A DNA stretch of 15,681 nucleotides from Candidatus Tepidiaquacellales bacterium UBA6667 (GTDB lineage: Bacteria > Bacteroidota > Ignavibacteria > Tepidaquicellales > Tepidaquicellaceae). A program made the position numbers and the translations under genes. This document shows, in pieces, positions 8,344 through 14,387 of this stretch. The notes under the pieces were generated by a model that worked only from the letters and a program-made list of their open reading frames with translations, was not told where the DNA came from and ran no database searches. The stretch's first letter is position 1. Every line of letters starts with the position of its first letter. The DNA is taken from the NCBI GenBank assembly GCA_002455255.1, contig DKKL01000050.1, positions 34,760-50,440 on the forward strand, given 5' to 3'.

Positions 8344-8347
8344 CTCC
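8344..8347 (-). promoter_or_regulatory. Shine-Dalgarno GGAG of the TPR lipoprotein gene
   Basis: On the minus strand GGAG is followed by 7 nt and then the ATG at 8336. It supports that start, which also gives a complete lipoprotein signal peptide. Confidence 0.6.
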
Positions 8348-8409
8348 GATAGATTTATTATAAGTATATATAAAATAAGCAATTTATTAAACTTTTTCAA
8401 TTTAAGTTT

Positions 8410-8438
8410 TTGTATTATTTATTTAAATTGTTTATAAT
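8410..8438 (+). promoter_or_regulatory. Candidate sigma-70-type promoter of yajQ-amidase
   Basis: TTGTAT (8410-8415) and TATAAT (8433-8438) are separated by exactly 17 nt and lie 19 nt before the yajQ ATG, in the 121-bp gap between divergent genes. The -10 is a perfect consensus. AT-rich DNA produces such matches by chance, so position and spacing carry most of the weight. Confidence 0.5.
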
Positions 8439-8457
8439 TAATTAAAACAAATTTTCT

Positions 8458-8955
8458 ATGGCAAATACATTTTCGTTTGATATAGTTTCCGAAATAGATT
8501 TACAGGAAGTCGATAATGCTGTGAATCAGGCATTGAAGGAAGTTATTCAGAGGTATGACCTCAAAGACTCAAAATCTGAAATTGAACTCAATAAAAAAGA
8601 TAGATTAATCAAAGTAAGTACAAAAGATGAATTTTCGCTCAAATCGGTTAATGATATATTACAAAACAAATTAATAAAAAGAGGAATTTCTATAAAAGCA
8701 TTGAAATATTCCGAAATCGAGCAGGGGACTATGGGTTCTGCACGTCAGCAGATTACTCTTCAGCAGGGAATTGAAAAAGAAAATGCTAAACTTATTGTTA
8801 AATTAATTAAAGAAAGTAAACTAAAAGTTCAGGCAACTATTCAGGATGAACAGGTTAGAGTTACAGGAAAAGTTAAAGATGACCTGCAAGAAGTAATGAG
8901 CATTTTAAAAAATGGAAATCTTGATTTCGCATTTCAGTTCACAAACTACAGATGA
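8458..8955 (+). CDS. yajQ: YajQ-family nucleotide (cyclic di-GMP) binding protein
   Basis: A full-length (165 aa) UPF0234/YajQ protein with two RRM-like ferredoxin-fold halves. The N-terminus MANTFSFDIVSEIDLQEVDN, RYDLKDSKSEI, and the second-half block KLIVKLIKESKLKVQATIQ followed by VRVTGKVKDDLQ are diagnostic. The protein ends FQFTNYR, as family members end with a similar QF-x-N-x-R. Xanthomonas and Pseudomonas homologues bind cyclic di-GMP and act with transcription factors; whether this holds here is not known. The ATG at 8458 has no Shine-Dalgarno sequence. The gene's stop overlaps the start of the amidase gene (ATGA). Confidence 0.95.
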   Translation: MANTFSFDIVSEIDLQEVDNAVNQALKEVIQRYDLKDSKSEIELNKKDRLIKVSTKDEFSLKSVNDILQNKLIKRGISIKALKYSEIEQGTMGSARQQITLQQGIEKENAKLIVKLIKESKLKVQATIQDEQVRVTGKVKDDLQEVMSILKNGNLDFAFQFTNYR

Positions 8956-9740
8956 AAAAATTATATTCGGTTTTTATATTGATTTTACTTGTATCTTTAT
9001 TTCCTCAGTCTTTATCACCTCAGAGGAATTTAAAAATTTTATCTACGGTAATTCTTGATGCCGGTCATGGCGGAAAAGATCCCGGTGCCATAGGTGTAAA
9101 CAAAACCTATGAAAAAGATTTGAATTTAAAAATAACTCTCAAAGTAAAAGAATTATTAGAAAATAATTATAAAGATTTAAATATTGTCTTAACTCGCTCT
9201 GATGATACTTTTATTGAACTTCAGGAAAGAGGAAGAATTGCAAATGAAAACGGAGGAAATTTATTTATAAGCATCCATTGCAATTCTAAAAAATTAGATG
9301 ACCCTGAACAGAAAACCGGTTTTGAATTTTATATTCTTGATCCTAAACGGTTAGATAAACATTTAGAACTTACTCTTTTACAAAATTTATTCTTAAAAGA
9401 TATTAAAAGAAACGAAGAAGATTCAACAATCAATTTCATAAAAGCTTCTTCTTTTATTTATTCAAATTATAAATATGAAGAACGTATGGCAAAAATACTT
9501 GTGAAAGAATTTGTTAAAGAAACCGGATTGACTAATAGGGGAATAAAACAGGAACCTTTCGTTGTGCTTTATGGTGCATCTATGCCTGCTGTTTTGGTTG
9601 AATGTGGGTTTCTTTCAAATGCTTCTGATGAAGCATATCTTAATTCTGAGAAAGGGCTAAATAATATTGCTAACGCTATATATAAATCAATTAGGATTTA
9701 TAAAATGGAATATGATTTTGAAAATAATTTTTACAAGTAA
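8952..9740 (+). CDS. N-acetylmuramoyl-L-alanine amidase (Amidase_3 family)
   Basis: A zinc hydrolase that cleaves the amide bond between N-acetylmuramic acid and the stem peptide of peptidoglycan, as in cell separation. Residues 1-24 are an export signal without a lipobox. The catalytic domain fills the rest: VILDAGHGGKDPGAIG with zinc ligand His39, KTYEKDLNLK with Glu54, NLFISIHCNS with His109, and VLVECGFLSN with catalytic Glu217. There is no LysM, AMIN or SPOR domain, so it is a minimal 262-aa enzyme. It overlaps yajQ by 4 nt and ends at the strong terminator it shares with the convergent rlpA, another peptidoglycan enzyme. Confidence 0.95.
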   Translation: MKKLYSVFILILLVSLFPQSLSPQRNLKILSTVILDAGHGGKDPGAIGVNKTYEKDLNLKITLKVKELLENNYKDLNIVLTRSDDTFIELQERGRIANENGGNLFISIHCNSKKLDDPEQKTGFEFYILDPKRLDKHLELTLLQNLFLKDIKRNEEDSTINFIKASSFIYSNYKYEERMAKILVKEFVKETGLTNRGIKQEPFVVLYGASMPAVLVECGFLSNASDEAYLNSEKGLNNIANAIYKSIRIYKMEYDFENNFYK

Positions 9741-9764
9741 TTGTATTTTTTCGGAATTGAAAAT

Positions 9765-9799
9765 AAAAAAAGCCCTTAAATAATTTTAAGGGCTTTTTT
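9765..9799. terminator. Bidirectional rho-independent terminator
   Basis: GCCCTTAAA (9772-9780) pairs perfectly with TTTAAGGGC (9785-9793) around a TAAT loop. A seven-A run precedes the stem (9765-9771) and six T follow it (9794-9799), so either strand gives a stem with a U-tract. It lies between the convergent amidase and rlpA genes and can serve both. Confidence 0.92.
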
Positions 9800-9803
9800 A
9801 TTA

Positions 9804-10721
9804 TTAACTGCCAATTCTTAATATCATTGGGTCAAGGTTCATTCTTACTAATCGTCGTTTATCACTTCGTGATTCATTCTTATATTCATAGTGACCTGCA
9901 TAAACATTAAAAACACTTGAATCGTCAACGATTGTTTCTTTAATCATTAAAGTTTTAAATTCGTTGGCTTCAAGTTTACCAATCAGTTCATACGCTTCTT
10001 CCTTTGTGTAAAATTGCCCGAGCAAAAAGGTAAACCCTCTTAAAGATTTAACTTTTTTAGTGATATCTAAATTTATCAGCTCTTGGTTGGCGTTTAAATT
10101 AAGTGTCGCAGTATCAGCGCCCGGACTAATGACTTTGATATGTAGTTTTTCTAATGCATCAAACAGTTCGTTTATTTCTATATCCTGAAACTGGTTGTTT
10201 GATACTAATCCTTCATCATCTCGTGTGAGTTCGATGATAACTTTAGTGTTTTCCGGTAATTCGGTTTCTAAAAGCGAAACATTTGAGGTTGTTTCTGTGC
10301 TATTAACTGATTCTAAAGTCTCCGGATCTAAAACTTCTATCATTACGTCCGCAAGACCACCCATTCCAATTTCGGTCTTTGCCGCATGAGATAAATCAAT
10401 GATTCTGCCCTTTATATATGGACCTCTGTCATTAATTTTAACAATAACGGATTTACCTGTTTCAAGGTTGGTTACTTTTACCATTGAATTAAATGGTAAG
10501 GTTTTATGTGCAGCTGTGAGGTCGTGTGTATTAAACCTTTCCCCGTTTGCTGTTTTCCTGCCCTGAAATCCAGGACCGTACCACGAAGCAATACCTTGTT
10601 GAGTAAATCCAATTTTATCGTTGGATGGTTTAGCTACTATTTCGTTTAATGAACTAATTGGATTCATTAGAAATAATGCAATAATGAATAATACTGCATT
10701 ACTCAATGTGATTTTCCGCAA
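9804..10721 (-). CDS. rlpA: RlpA-family septal ring lytic transglycosylase with SPOR domain
   Basis: A secreted enzyme that in Pseudomonas cleaves peptidoglycan strands lacking stem peptides, at the septum. Residues 8-30 are a signal sequence with no lipobox, unlike E. coli RlpA. The double-psi beta-barrel domain spans about 40-132: IASWYGPGFQGRKTANGERF (44-63), LTAAHKTLPFNSMVKVTNL (68-86) and KINDRGPY (95-102). By family knowledge Asp98 and Glu61 are the likely catalytic residues. A linker with low-complexity parts follows, and about 225-305 fits a SPOR domain that binds denuded glycan. The start is TTG at 10721, supported by GGAG 7 nt upstream; no in-frame ATG exists upstream before a stop. 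Confidence 0.92.
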   Translation of the reverse strand: MRKITLSNAVLFIIALFLMNPISSLNEIVAKPSNDKIGFTQQGIASWYGPGFQGRKTANGERFNTHDLTAAHKTLPFNSMVKVTNLETGKSVIVKINDRGPYIKGRIIDLSHAAKTEIGMGGLADVMIEVLDPETLESVNSTETTSNVSLLETELPENTKVIIELTRDDEGLVSNNQFQDIEINELFDALEKLHIKVISPGADTATLNLNANQELINLDITKKVKSLRGFTFLLGQFYTKEEAYELIGKLEANEFKTLMIKETIVDDSSVFNVYAGHYEYKNESRSDKRRLVRMNLDPMILRIGS

Positions 10722-10728
10722 AATGCAT

Positions 10729-10732
10729 CTCC
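10729..10732 (-). promoter_or_regulatory. Shine-Dalgarno GGAG that selects the TTG start of rlpA
   Basis: On the minus strand the order is GGAG, ATGCATT, TTG. The ATG directly after GGAG is too close to be used and is out of frame, opening a frame of only nine codons. The 7-nt spacing fits the TTG at 10721. Confidence 0.65.
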
Positions 10733-10870
10733 TATTTTATTTTATCGGAATATATTTAACAAAACACTTTTTCACATTTGAATCCTTTAGGATTTCAAAG
10801 AACGTTATTTTTGAACGTATTTTACCCTTTTTTGAGTAAATTACTGTAAAAACTTATATTTATCGTAGTA

Positions 10871-10889
10871 ATACAGCGATTTGCTGTAT
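10871..10889. repeat. 7-bp perfect inverted repeat
   Basis: ATACAGC (10871-10877) and GCTGTAT (10883-10889) around a 5-nt loop. It overlaps the TTTG of the promoter-like element that starts at 10880, a position where a repressor or activator could act, or it may simply be the end of the rlpA leader. Confidence 0.55.
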
Positions 10890-10911
10890 CTGAGTTGTTT
10901 TCTTACCTTTG
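10880..10911 (+). promoter_or_regulatory. Bacteroidota-type promoter candidate (TTTG - 20 nt - TACCTTTG)
   Basis: TTTG at 10880-10883 is followed after 20 nt by TACCTTTG at 10904-10911, matching the TTTG / TAnnTTTG pattern described for the primary sigma factor of Bacteroidota. A start near 10918 would give about 170 nt of leader before the NRAMP-like gene, or a separate short transcript. Confidence 0.45.
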
Positions 10912-10921
10912 TTTAGGCATT

Positions 10922-10954
10922 TCATTAGAAAATTTATCCACATTCCTCTAATGA
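10922..10954. repeat. 8-bp perfect inverted repeat with 17-nt spacer
   Basis: TCATTAGA (10922-10929) and TCTAATGA (10947-10954) are exact reverse complements. It begins about 10 nt after the TACCTTTG element, so it would sit at the 5' end of any transcript made from there. Confidence 0.5.
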
Positions 10955-11035
10955 GCGTTTAAGATACTCAAACTAATTTTAATATGCAAGTATGTTATAC
11001 GGTACTGTGATATATTTTGAGATTTTTTAAATTAT

Positions 11036-11049
11036 AGTATTTAAATACT
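11036..11049. promoter_or_regulatory. 14-bp perfect palindrome, candidate operator of the transporter gene
   Basis: AGTATTTAAATACT reads the same on both strands. It ends 38 nt before the NRAMP-like ATG and covers the -35 region of the promoter candidate at 11040-11068. A metal-responsive repressor site is one possible reading; the sequence is not one I can assign to a known regulator. Confidence 0.4.
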
Positions 11050-11068
11050 TGTAAAAACAATATATAAT
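11040..11068 (+). promoter_or_regulatory. Candidate sigma-70-type promoter of the NRAMP-like gene
   Basis: TTTAAA (11040-11045) and TATAAT (11063-11068) are separated by 17 nt. The distance from the -10 to the ATG is 19 nt, the same as for the yajQ promoter candidate. The -35 is a weak match and lies inside the 14-bp palindrome. Confidence 0.4.
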
Positions 11069-11087
11069 TAATATTTTTACGCATATT

Positions 11088-12314
11088 ATGAAAAATTTAT
11101 TCAAATCTCTCGGTCCGGGTTTTATTGTCGCTGCTACTGGTGTCGGGGCTGGTGATATGGTGGCTTCTACTGTTGCAGGTGGCAAGTATGGTTTAATTAT
11201 TCTTTGGGTTGTCGTGTTTGGTGCTGTCTTGAAATATGTACTTAACGAAGGCATCGCTCGTTGGCAATTTGCTACCGGTTCCACTTTACTCGAAGGTTGG
11301 ATTCACAATCTTCCTAAAATATTTTCATATTATTTTATCGGTTATCTATTCATTTGGAGTTTCATTGTCGGTGGTGCTTTGACTACGAGTTGTGGTCTGG
11401 CATTTAATGCTATGTTTCCAGTTTTTTCAATTGAAATTTGGTCGGTTATCCAAGCAATTTTTGGGTTCTTTTTAATTTATTTCAGTAAATATTCCGTTTT
11501 TGAATTAGTTATGAAATTTTTTGTAGGAATAATGTTTTTCACTTTCATAATATCAGCTATCTTAATAAATCCTGATTGGGGATTAACTGTTACTTCACTT
11601 TTTTATCCTGAAATTCCTACCGGCTCTTCAAAATTTTTGTTGAGTGTTATTGGTGGTGTAGGCGGAAGTTTAACAATTCTTTCTTACAGTTATTGGATAA
11701 GAGAAAAAAAATGGAATTCTGCTGATGATTTCAAAAAATCAAAAATTGATTTATCGGTTGCATATCTCTTTACAGGATTATTTTGTATCGCAATCGTAAT
11801 TATCGCATCCGGAATACATCCTGATGAAATCAAAGGTGAGAAAATTCTGATAGGTGTTGCTAATAAATTAAATGAGTTTGGTGGTGATTGGTTGAAATGG
11901 ACTTACCTCTTAGGTTTTTGGTGTGCAGTTTTTTCTTCTTTGATTGGTGTTTTTCAAGGTGTTCCATATATGTTTTCTGATTTTATGAAATCTTTGCACA
12001 GTAGAAGAAAATCTGTGACTGAGTTTTCAGATGAAAAATTTAAGAAATATTATCGTGCTTTTTTATTATATATTGCGGGTGCACCTTTGATTCTTCAGTT
12101 TATTCAAAAACCTTCTCAGATTATTTTGATTTATACTATCATCGGTGCTTTGTTTATGCCGTTTCTCGCTGTTACTTTGTTATATATGAATAATTCAAAA
12201 AAATTAAATTATAATTTGCCAAATCCTGTTTGGATAAATATTTTTTTGGTAATTTCATTGTCACTTTTTGGTTATTTATCGTATATTGAAATATTTGATT
12301 TTTTATATAAATAA
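11088..12314 (+). CDS. NRAMP-family divalent-metal transporter relative
   Basis: A 408-aa integral membrane protein with about ten or eleven hydrophobic segments in the NRAMP (LeuT) fold. The first segment reads LGPGFIVAATGVGAGDMVAS (8-27), and GGKYGLIILWVVVFGAVLKY and NEGIARWQFATG (53-64) are typical of one bacterial branch of COG1914. The canonical DPGN motif of segment 1 is replaced by GAGD (Asp23), and the MPHN motif of segment 6 is not found: the matching region reads GGVGGSLTILSYSYW (189-203). Substrate choice is therefore open; Mn/Fe uptake should not be assumed. It heads a four-gene plus-strand block and is followed after 6 nt by an ABM-like gene. No Shine-Dalgarno sequence is seen. 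Confidence 0.85.
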   Translation: MKNLFKSLGPGFIVAATGVGAGDMVASTVAGGKYGLIILWVVVFGAVLKYVLNEGIARWQFATGSTLLEGWIHNLPKIFSYYFIGYLFIWSFIVGGALTTSCGLAFNAMFPVFSIEIWSVIQAIFGFFLIYFSKYSVFELVMKFFVGIMFFTFIISAILINPDWGLTVTSLFYPEIPTGSSKFLLSVIGGVGGSLTILSYSYWIREKKWNSADDFKKSKIDLSVAYLFTGLFCIAIVIIASGIHPDEIKGEKILIGVANKLNEFGGDWLKWTYLLGFWCAVFSSLIGVFQGVPYMFSDFMKSLHSRRKSVTEFSDEKFKKYYRAFLLYIAGAPLILQFIQKPSQIILIYTIIGALFMPFLAVTLLYMNNSKKLNYNLPNPVWINIFLVISLSLFGYLSYIEIFDFLYK

Positions 12315-12320
12315 ATTATA

Positions 12321-12656
12321 ATGGAAAAATCTCAACTCGTTATAGCTGCTTTCAAAGTCAAACCTGATAAAATTGAAGAACTGAAATTATTGATAAATGA
12401 AAAAAGAATTTTTCTTTTAGATAATGGATATGTAACCGATAGACCAAATATTGTGTGCCAATCTTCCGTTGATAAATCAATTGTTATTGAAATTTTTGAA
12501 TGGGTTTCAAATTCCAAAATTGACGAGGTACATAATGATGAAAGAATTTATAAATACTGGAATAAATTTGTTGAAATTTGTGATTTAGTGGGATTACCTT
12601 TAGAGGAAATTCCGGAATCAAAAATTCCTTTTGGTACTTTTCATACTTTAAATTAA
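12321..12656 (+). CDS. Small ABM-like dimeric alpha/beta-barrel protein
   Basis: A 111-aa soluble protein that looks like the antibiotic-biosynthesis-monooxygenase (ABM) / dimeric alpha-beta barrel fold. A first strand (QLVIAAFKVKPDKIEELK) is followed by a helix, a strand near 42-50, then IVIEIFEWVSNSKIDEVHND (54-73), where ABM proteins typically have a strand ending in E-x-W followed by a helix with a conserved H-x-x-x. A further helix around YKYWNKFVEIC follows. Members include quinol monooxygenases, haem-degrading proteins and proteins of unknown function; the fold alone does not tell which. It lies 6 nt after the NRAMP-like gene and 19 nt before a TPR gene, so it is probably co-transcribed. 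Confidence 0.65.
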   Translation: MEKSQLVIAAFKVKPDKIEELKLLINEKRIFLLDNGYVTDRPNIVCQSSVDKSIVIEIFEWVSNSKIDEVHNDERIYKYWNKFVEICDLVGLPLEEIPESKIPFGTFHTLN

Positions 12657-12675
12657 ATTTTTCTATTAATTTATT

Positions 12676-13593
12676 ATGCTATTATTCTTATTTTTAAATT
12701 TAATTTTAAACCTAAACAGTCCTAATATGGATAGCACTGAATTTGACAAACTTTGGGATTACGATAATCCTTCTGAAACTGAAACAAAATTCCGAAATAT
12801 TTTACCTGAAATAGAAAAATCAGGTGATAAAGATTTAATTGCTCAGTTATACACTCAAATTGCCAGAACTTATGGCTTAAGGTCTAAGTTTGATTATGCT
12901 CATTCTACTCTTGATTCTGTGTTAAAAATGCTTGATGAAAACACACCGGTCGCTGAAGTAAGATATATGCTCGAAAGAGGAAGAACATATCGTTCTTCAG
13001 GAAACCCTGATAAATCACGCTCTTTCTTTTTAGAAGCATATCAGAAAAGTGTTGAAAGAGACTTAGATTATCACGCAGTTGATGCGGCTCATATGATGGT
13101 AATAATCGAAAAAGGTGATGAAGCTCTTAAATGGAATGATATTGCTATACGAGATGCTGAAAATTCAGATGATATAGAAACTAAAGGATGGCTTGGTTCT
13201 CTTTATAATAATGCCGGTTGGACTTATTTCGATATGAAAAATTATGAAAAATCATTAGATTATTTTAATAAAAATGTTATTTGGCATACTGAAAAGAAAA
13301 CTAACAAAGGTCTTAGAATTGCTAAATGGAGCGTTGCAAGGGTAAATAGGGAAGTTGGCAAAATTGAAGATGCACTAAATATTCAACTTGAATTGTTAAA
13401 TGATATAAATGAAGGTCGCTATGAACAGGATGGTTATGTTTATGAAGAATTAGGTGAATTATATTTACTTAAAAATGAAACCGATAAATCAAAAGAATAT
13501 TTCTCAAAAGCATACGAAATCCTTTCTAAAGACGATTGGATGATGAAAAATGAAACATCTCGAATAGATAGGATGTTTAAACTATCAAGATAA
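12676..13593 (+). CDS. Tetratricopeptide-repeat protein
   Basis: A 305-aa protein with a short hydrophobic N-terminus (1-13) that could be a signal peptide or a weak anchor; there is no lipobox. TPR-type helix pairs run through most of the sequence. The clearest are near 56-88 (IAQLYTQIARTYGLRSKFDYA), 98-128, 173-205 (GSLYNNAGWTYFDMKNYEKS) and 254-285 (VYEELGELYLLKNETDKSKE). TPR arrays bind other proteins; no enzymatic domain is present. It lies between the ABM-like gene and a lipoprotein gene with gaps of 19 and 18 nt, so all are likely one transcript. The partner cannot be identified from sequence. Confidence 0.8.
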   Translation: MLLFLFLNLILNLNSPNMDSTEFDKLWDYDNPSETETKFRNILPEIEKSGDKDLIAQLYTQIARTYGLRSKFDYAHSTLDSVLKMLDENTPVAEVRYMLERGRTYRSSGNPDKSRSFFLEAYQKSVERDLDYHAVDAAHMMVIIEKGDEALKWNDIAIRDAENSDDIETKGWLGSLYNNAGWTYFDMKNYEKSLDYFNKNVIWHTEKKTNKGLRIAKWSVARVNREVGKIEDALNIQLELLNDINEGRYEQDGYVYEELGELYLLKNETDKSKEYFSKAYEILSKDDWMMKNETSRIDRMFKLSR

Positions 13594-13611
13594 TATATTT
13601 GTCTAAATCGT

Positions 13612-14382
13612 ATGGGTAAGTTTAAAACATTTTTTAAAATAATATTTTTTATCACAATTATCGCTTTAATGGCAGGTTCTTGTTCATCTGTAAATGAACT
13701 GTCAAAATATAACCTAACTGAAAAAAAATTCCTCTTTAAAACTATTCCTGTTTATACTCCGGCAATGGTTCAAGTAAATGTAAATACTATTCGTAAAAGA
13801 AATAAAAATGGTGTAATTGAAAATGTGTTTTATGATGCAGGTACTTATTTTGTAGTTTCTGAAGTGGAATCCAAACTAAGAAAAGTTTATAATCCCGATT
13901 CTGTAAGTTTAGTATTGACAGAATCTCTTGAATCAATTTTAACTACTTATAACGATATCGTAATTGTTGACAGTTTAAATCAAAATCCTGATTTTATTGT
14001 TGAAACCCGACTTGATAAATTTGTCTTAAGTGCCGGTGAAAATGGTGTTTATTCAAATTTCTCTGCTTTAACAACGATCTATGACAGAAAAACTGCGAAA
14101 AAAATATGGCAGAGAAGTGAAAGTATTTCTCAACCTTTAGTAGAAGATTATTTTTATAATCCGGGATATTACAATCAAAGACCTTATAACCCTTTTCCTA
14201 AAAAAGGTTCAACCGCATATAAAAAAACTAATACATTTGATTATGGCAGGTCTATTTCTTTGTTTATGTTAATGTCTATGTCTGAAGAAGAAATTAAATC
14301 TGCTATTAAGTATACTACTTCATTAGTCGCTCAAAATCTCGCAAATGACCTTCGAGATGACCTCGCAGATGCTGTAGAATAA
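13612..14382 (+). CDS. Lipoprotein of unknown function
   Basis: Residues 7-21 are hydrophobic and are followed by AGSC, a lipobox of the form common in Bacteroidota, with Cys24 as the lipidated residue. The mature part of about 230 residues has an alternating strand/helix look. Segments such as SVSLVLTESLESILTTYND, then PDFIVETRLDKFVL and LTTIYDRKTAKKIWQRSES resemble lipoproteins that assemble at the outer membrane next to transporters (PqiC-like auxiliary lipoproteins, CsgG/LptE-type folds), but I cannot place it in a family. A Tyr/Pro/Asn-rich loop occurs near 180-200. The gene ends 5 bp from the convergent 205-aa gene, and no terminator lies between them. Confidence 0.75.
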   Translation: MGKFKTFFKIIFFITIIALMAGSCSSVNELSKYNLTEKKFLFKTIPVYTPAMVQVNVNTIRKRNKNGVIENVFYDAGTYFVVSEVESKLRKVYNPDSVSLVLTESLESILTTYNDIVIVDSLNQNPDFIVETRLDKFVLSAGENGVYSNFSALTTIYDRKTAKKIWQRSESISQPLVEDYFYNPGYYNQRPYNPFPKKGSTAYKKTNTFDYGRSISLFMLMSMSEEEIKSAIKYTTSLVAQNLANDLRDDLADAVE

Positions 14383-14387
14383 ATAAT

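Larger units (their letters stand above)
10722..11087. other. 366-bp gene-free region with inverted repeats and promoter elements
   Basis: No convincing coding sequence on either strand. It separates divergent rlpA and the NRAMP-like gene. It contains, in order: a near-palindrome at 10777-10799 (TTTGAATCC / GGATTTCAAA, one bulged base); GAACGT twice, at 10800-10805 and 10813-10818; a 7-bp perfect hairpin at 10871-10889; a Bacteroidota-type promoter-like element at 10880-10911; an 8-bp inverted repeat at 10922-10954; and a 14-bp palindrome at 11036-11049. The spacing leaves room for a long 5' leader or a small RNA, but I recognise no known RNA family. Confidence 0.6.

Noticed and set aside
8357..8382. 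TTGCTT and TATAAT on the minus strand as a promoter of the TPR lipoprotein block
   Set aside because: The spacer is 14 nt, too short for a sigma-70-type promoter; other -35/-10 pairs in this gap are no better, so none is called.
10734..10762. TTGTTA - 17 nt - TAAAAT on the minus strand upstream of rlpA as its promoter
   Set aside because: A start from this promoter would fall near 10727, downstream of the GGAG at 10729-10732, so the Shine-Dalgarno that supports the TTG start would be lost. More likely a chance match in AT-rich DNA.
10621..10839. 72-codon plus-strand open frame overlapping the rlpA start
   Set aside because: It lies mostly antisense to rlpA and the AT-rich spacer, shows no family features, and has no ribosome-binding site.
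11027..11284. 85-codon minus-strand open frame over the NRAMP-like gene start
   Set aside because: It is antisense to the strongly conserved first membrane segments; the Pro/Thr/Ala-rich product looks like a shadow of glycine- and valine-rich codons.
13440..13655. 71-codon minus-strand open frame spanning the end of the TPR gene and the start of the lipoprotein gene
   Set aside because: Antisense to two genes that both have clear features; no recognisable protein features of its own.
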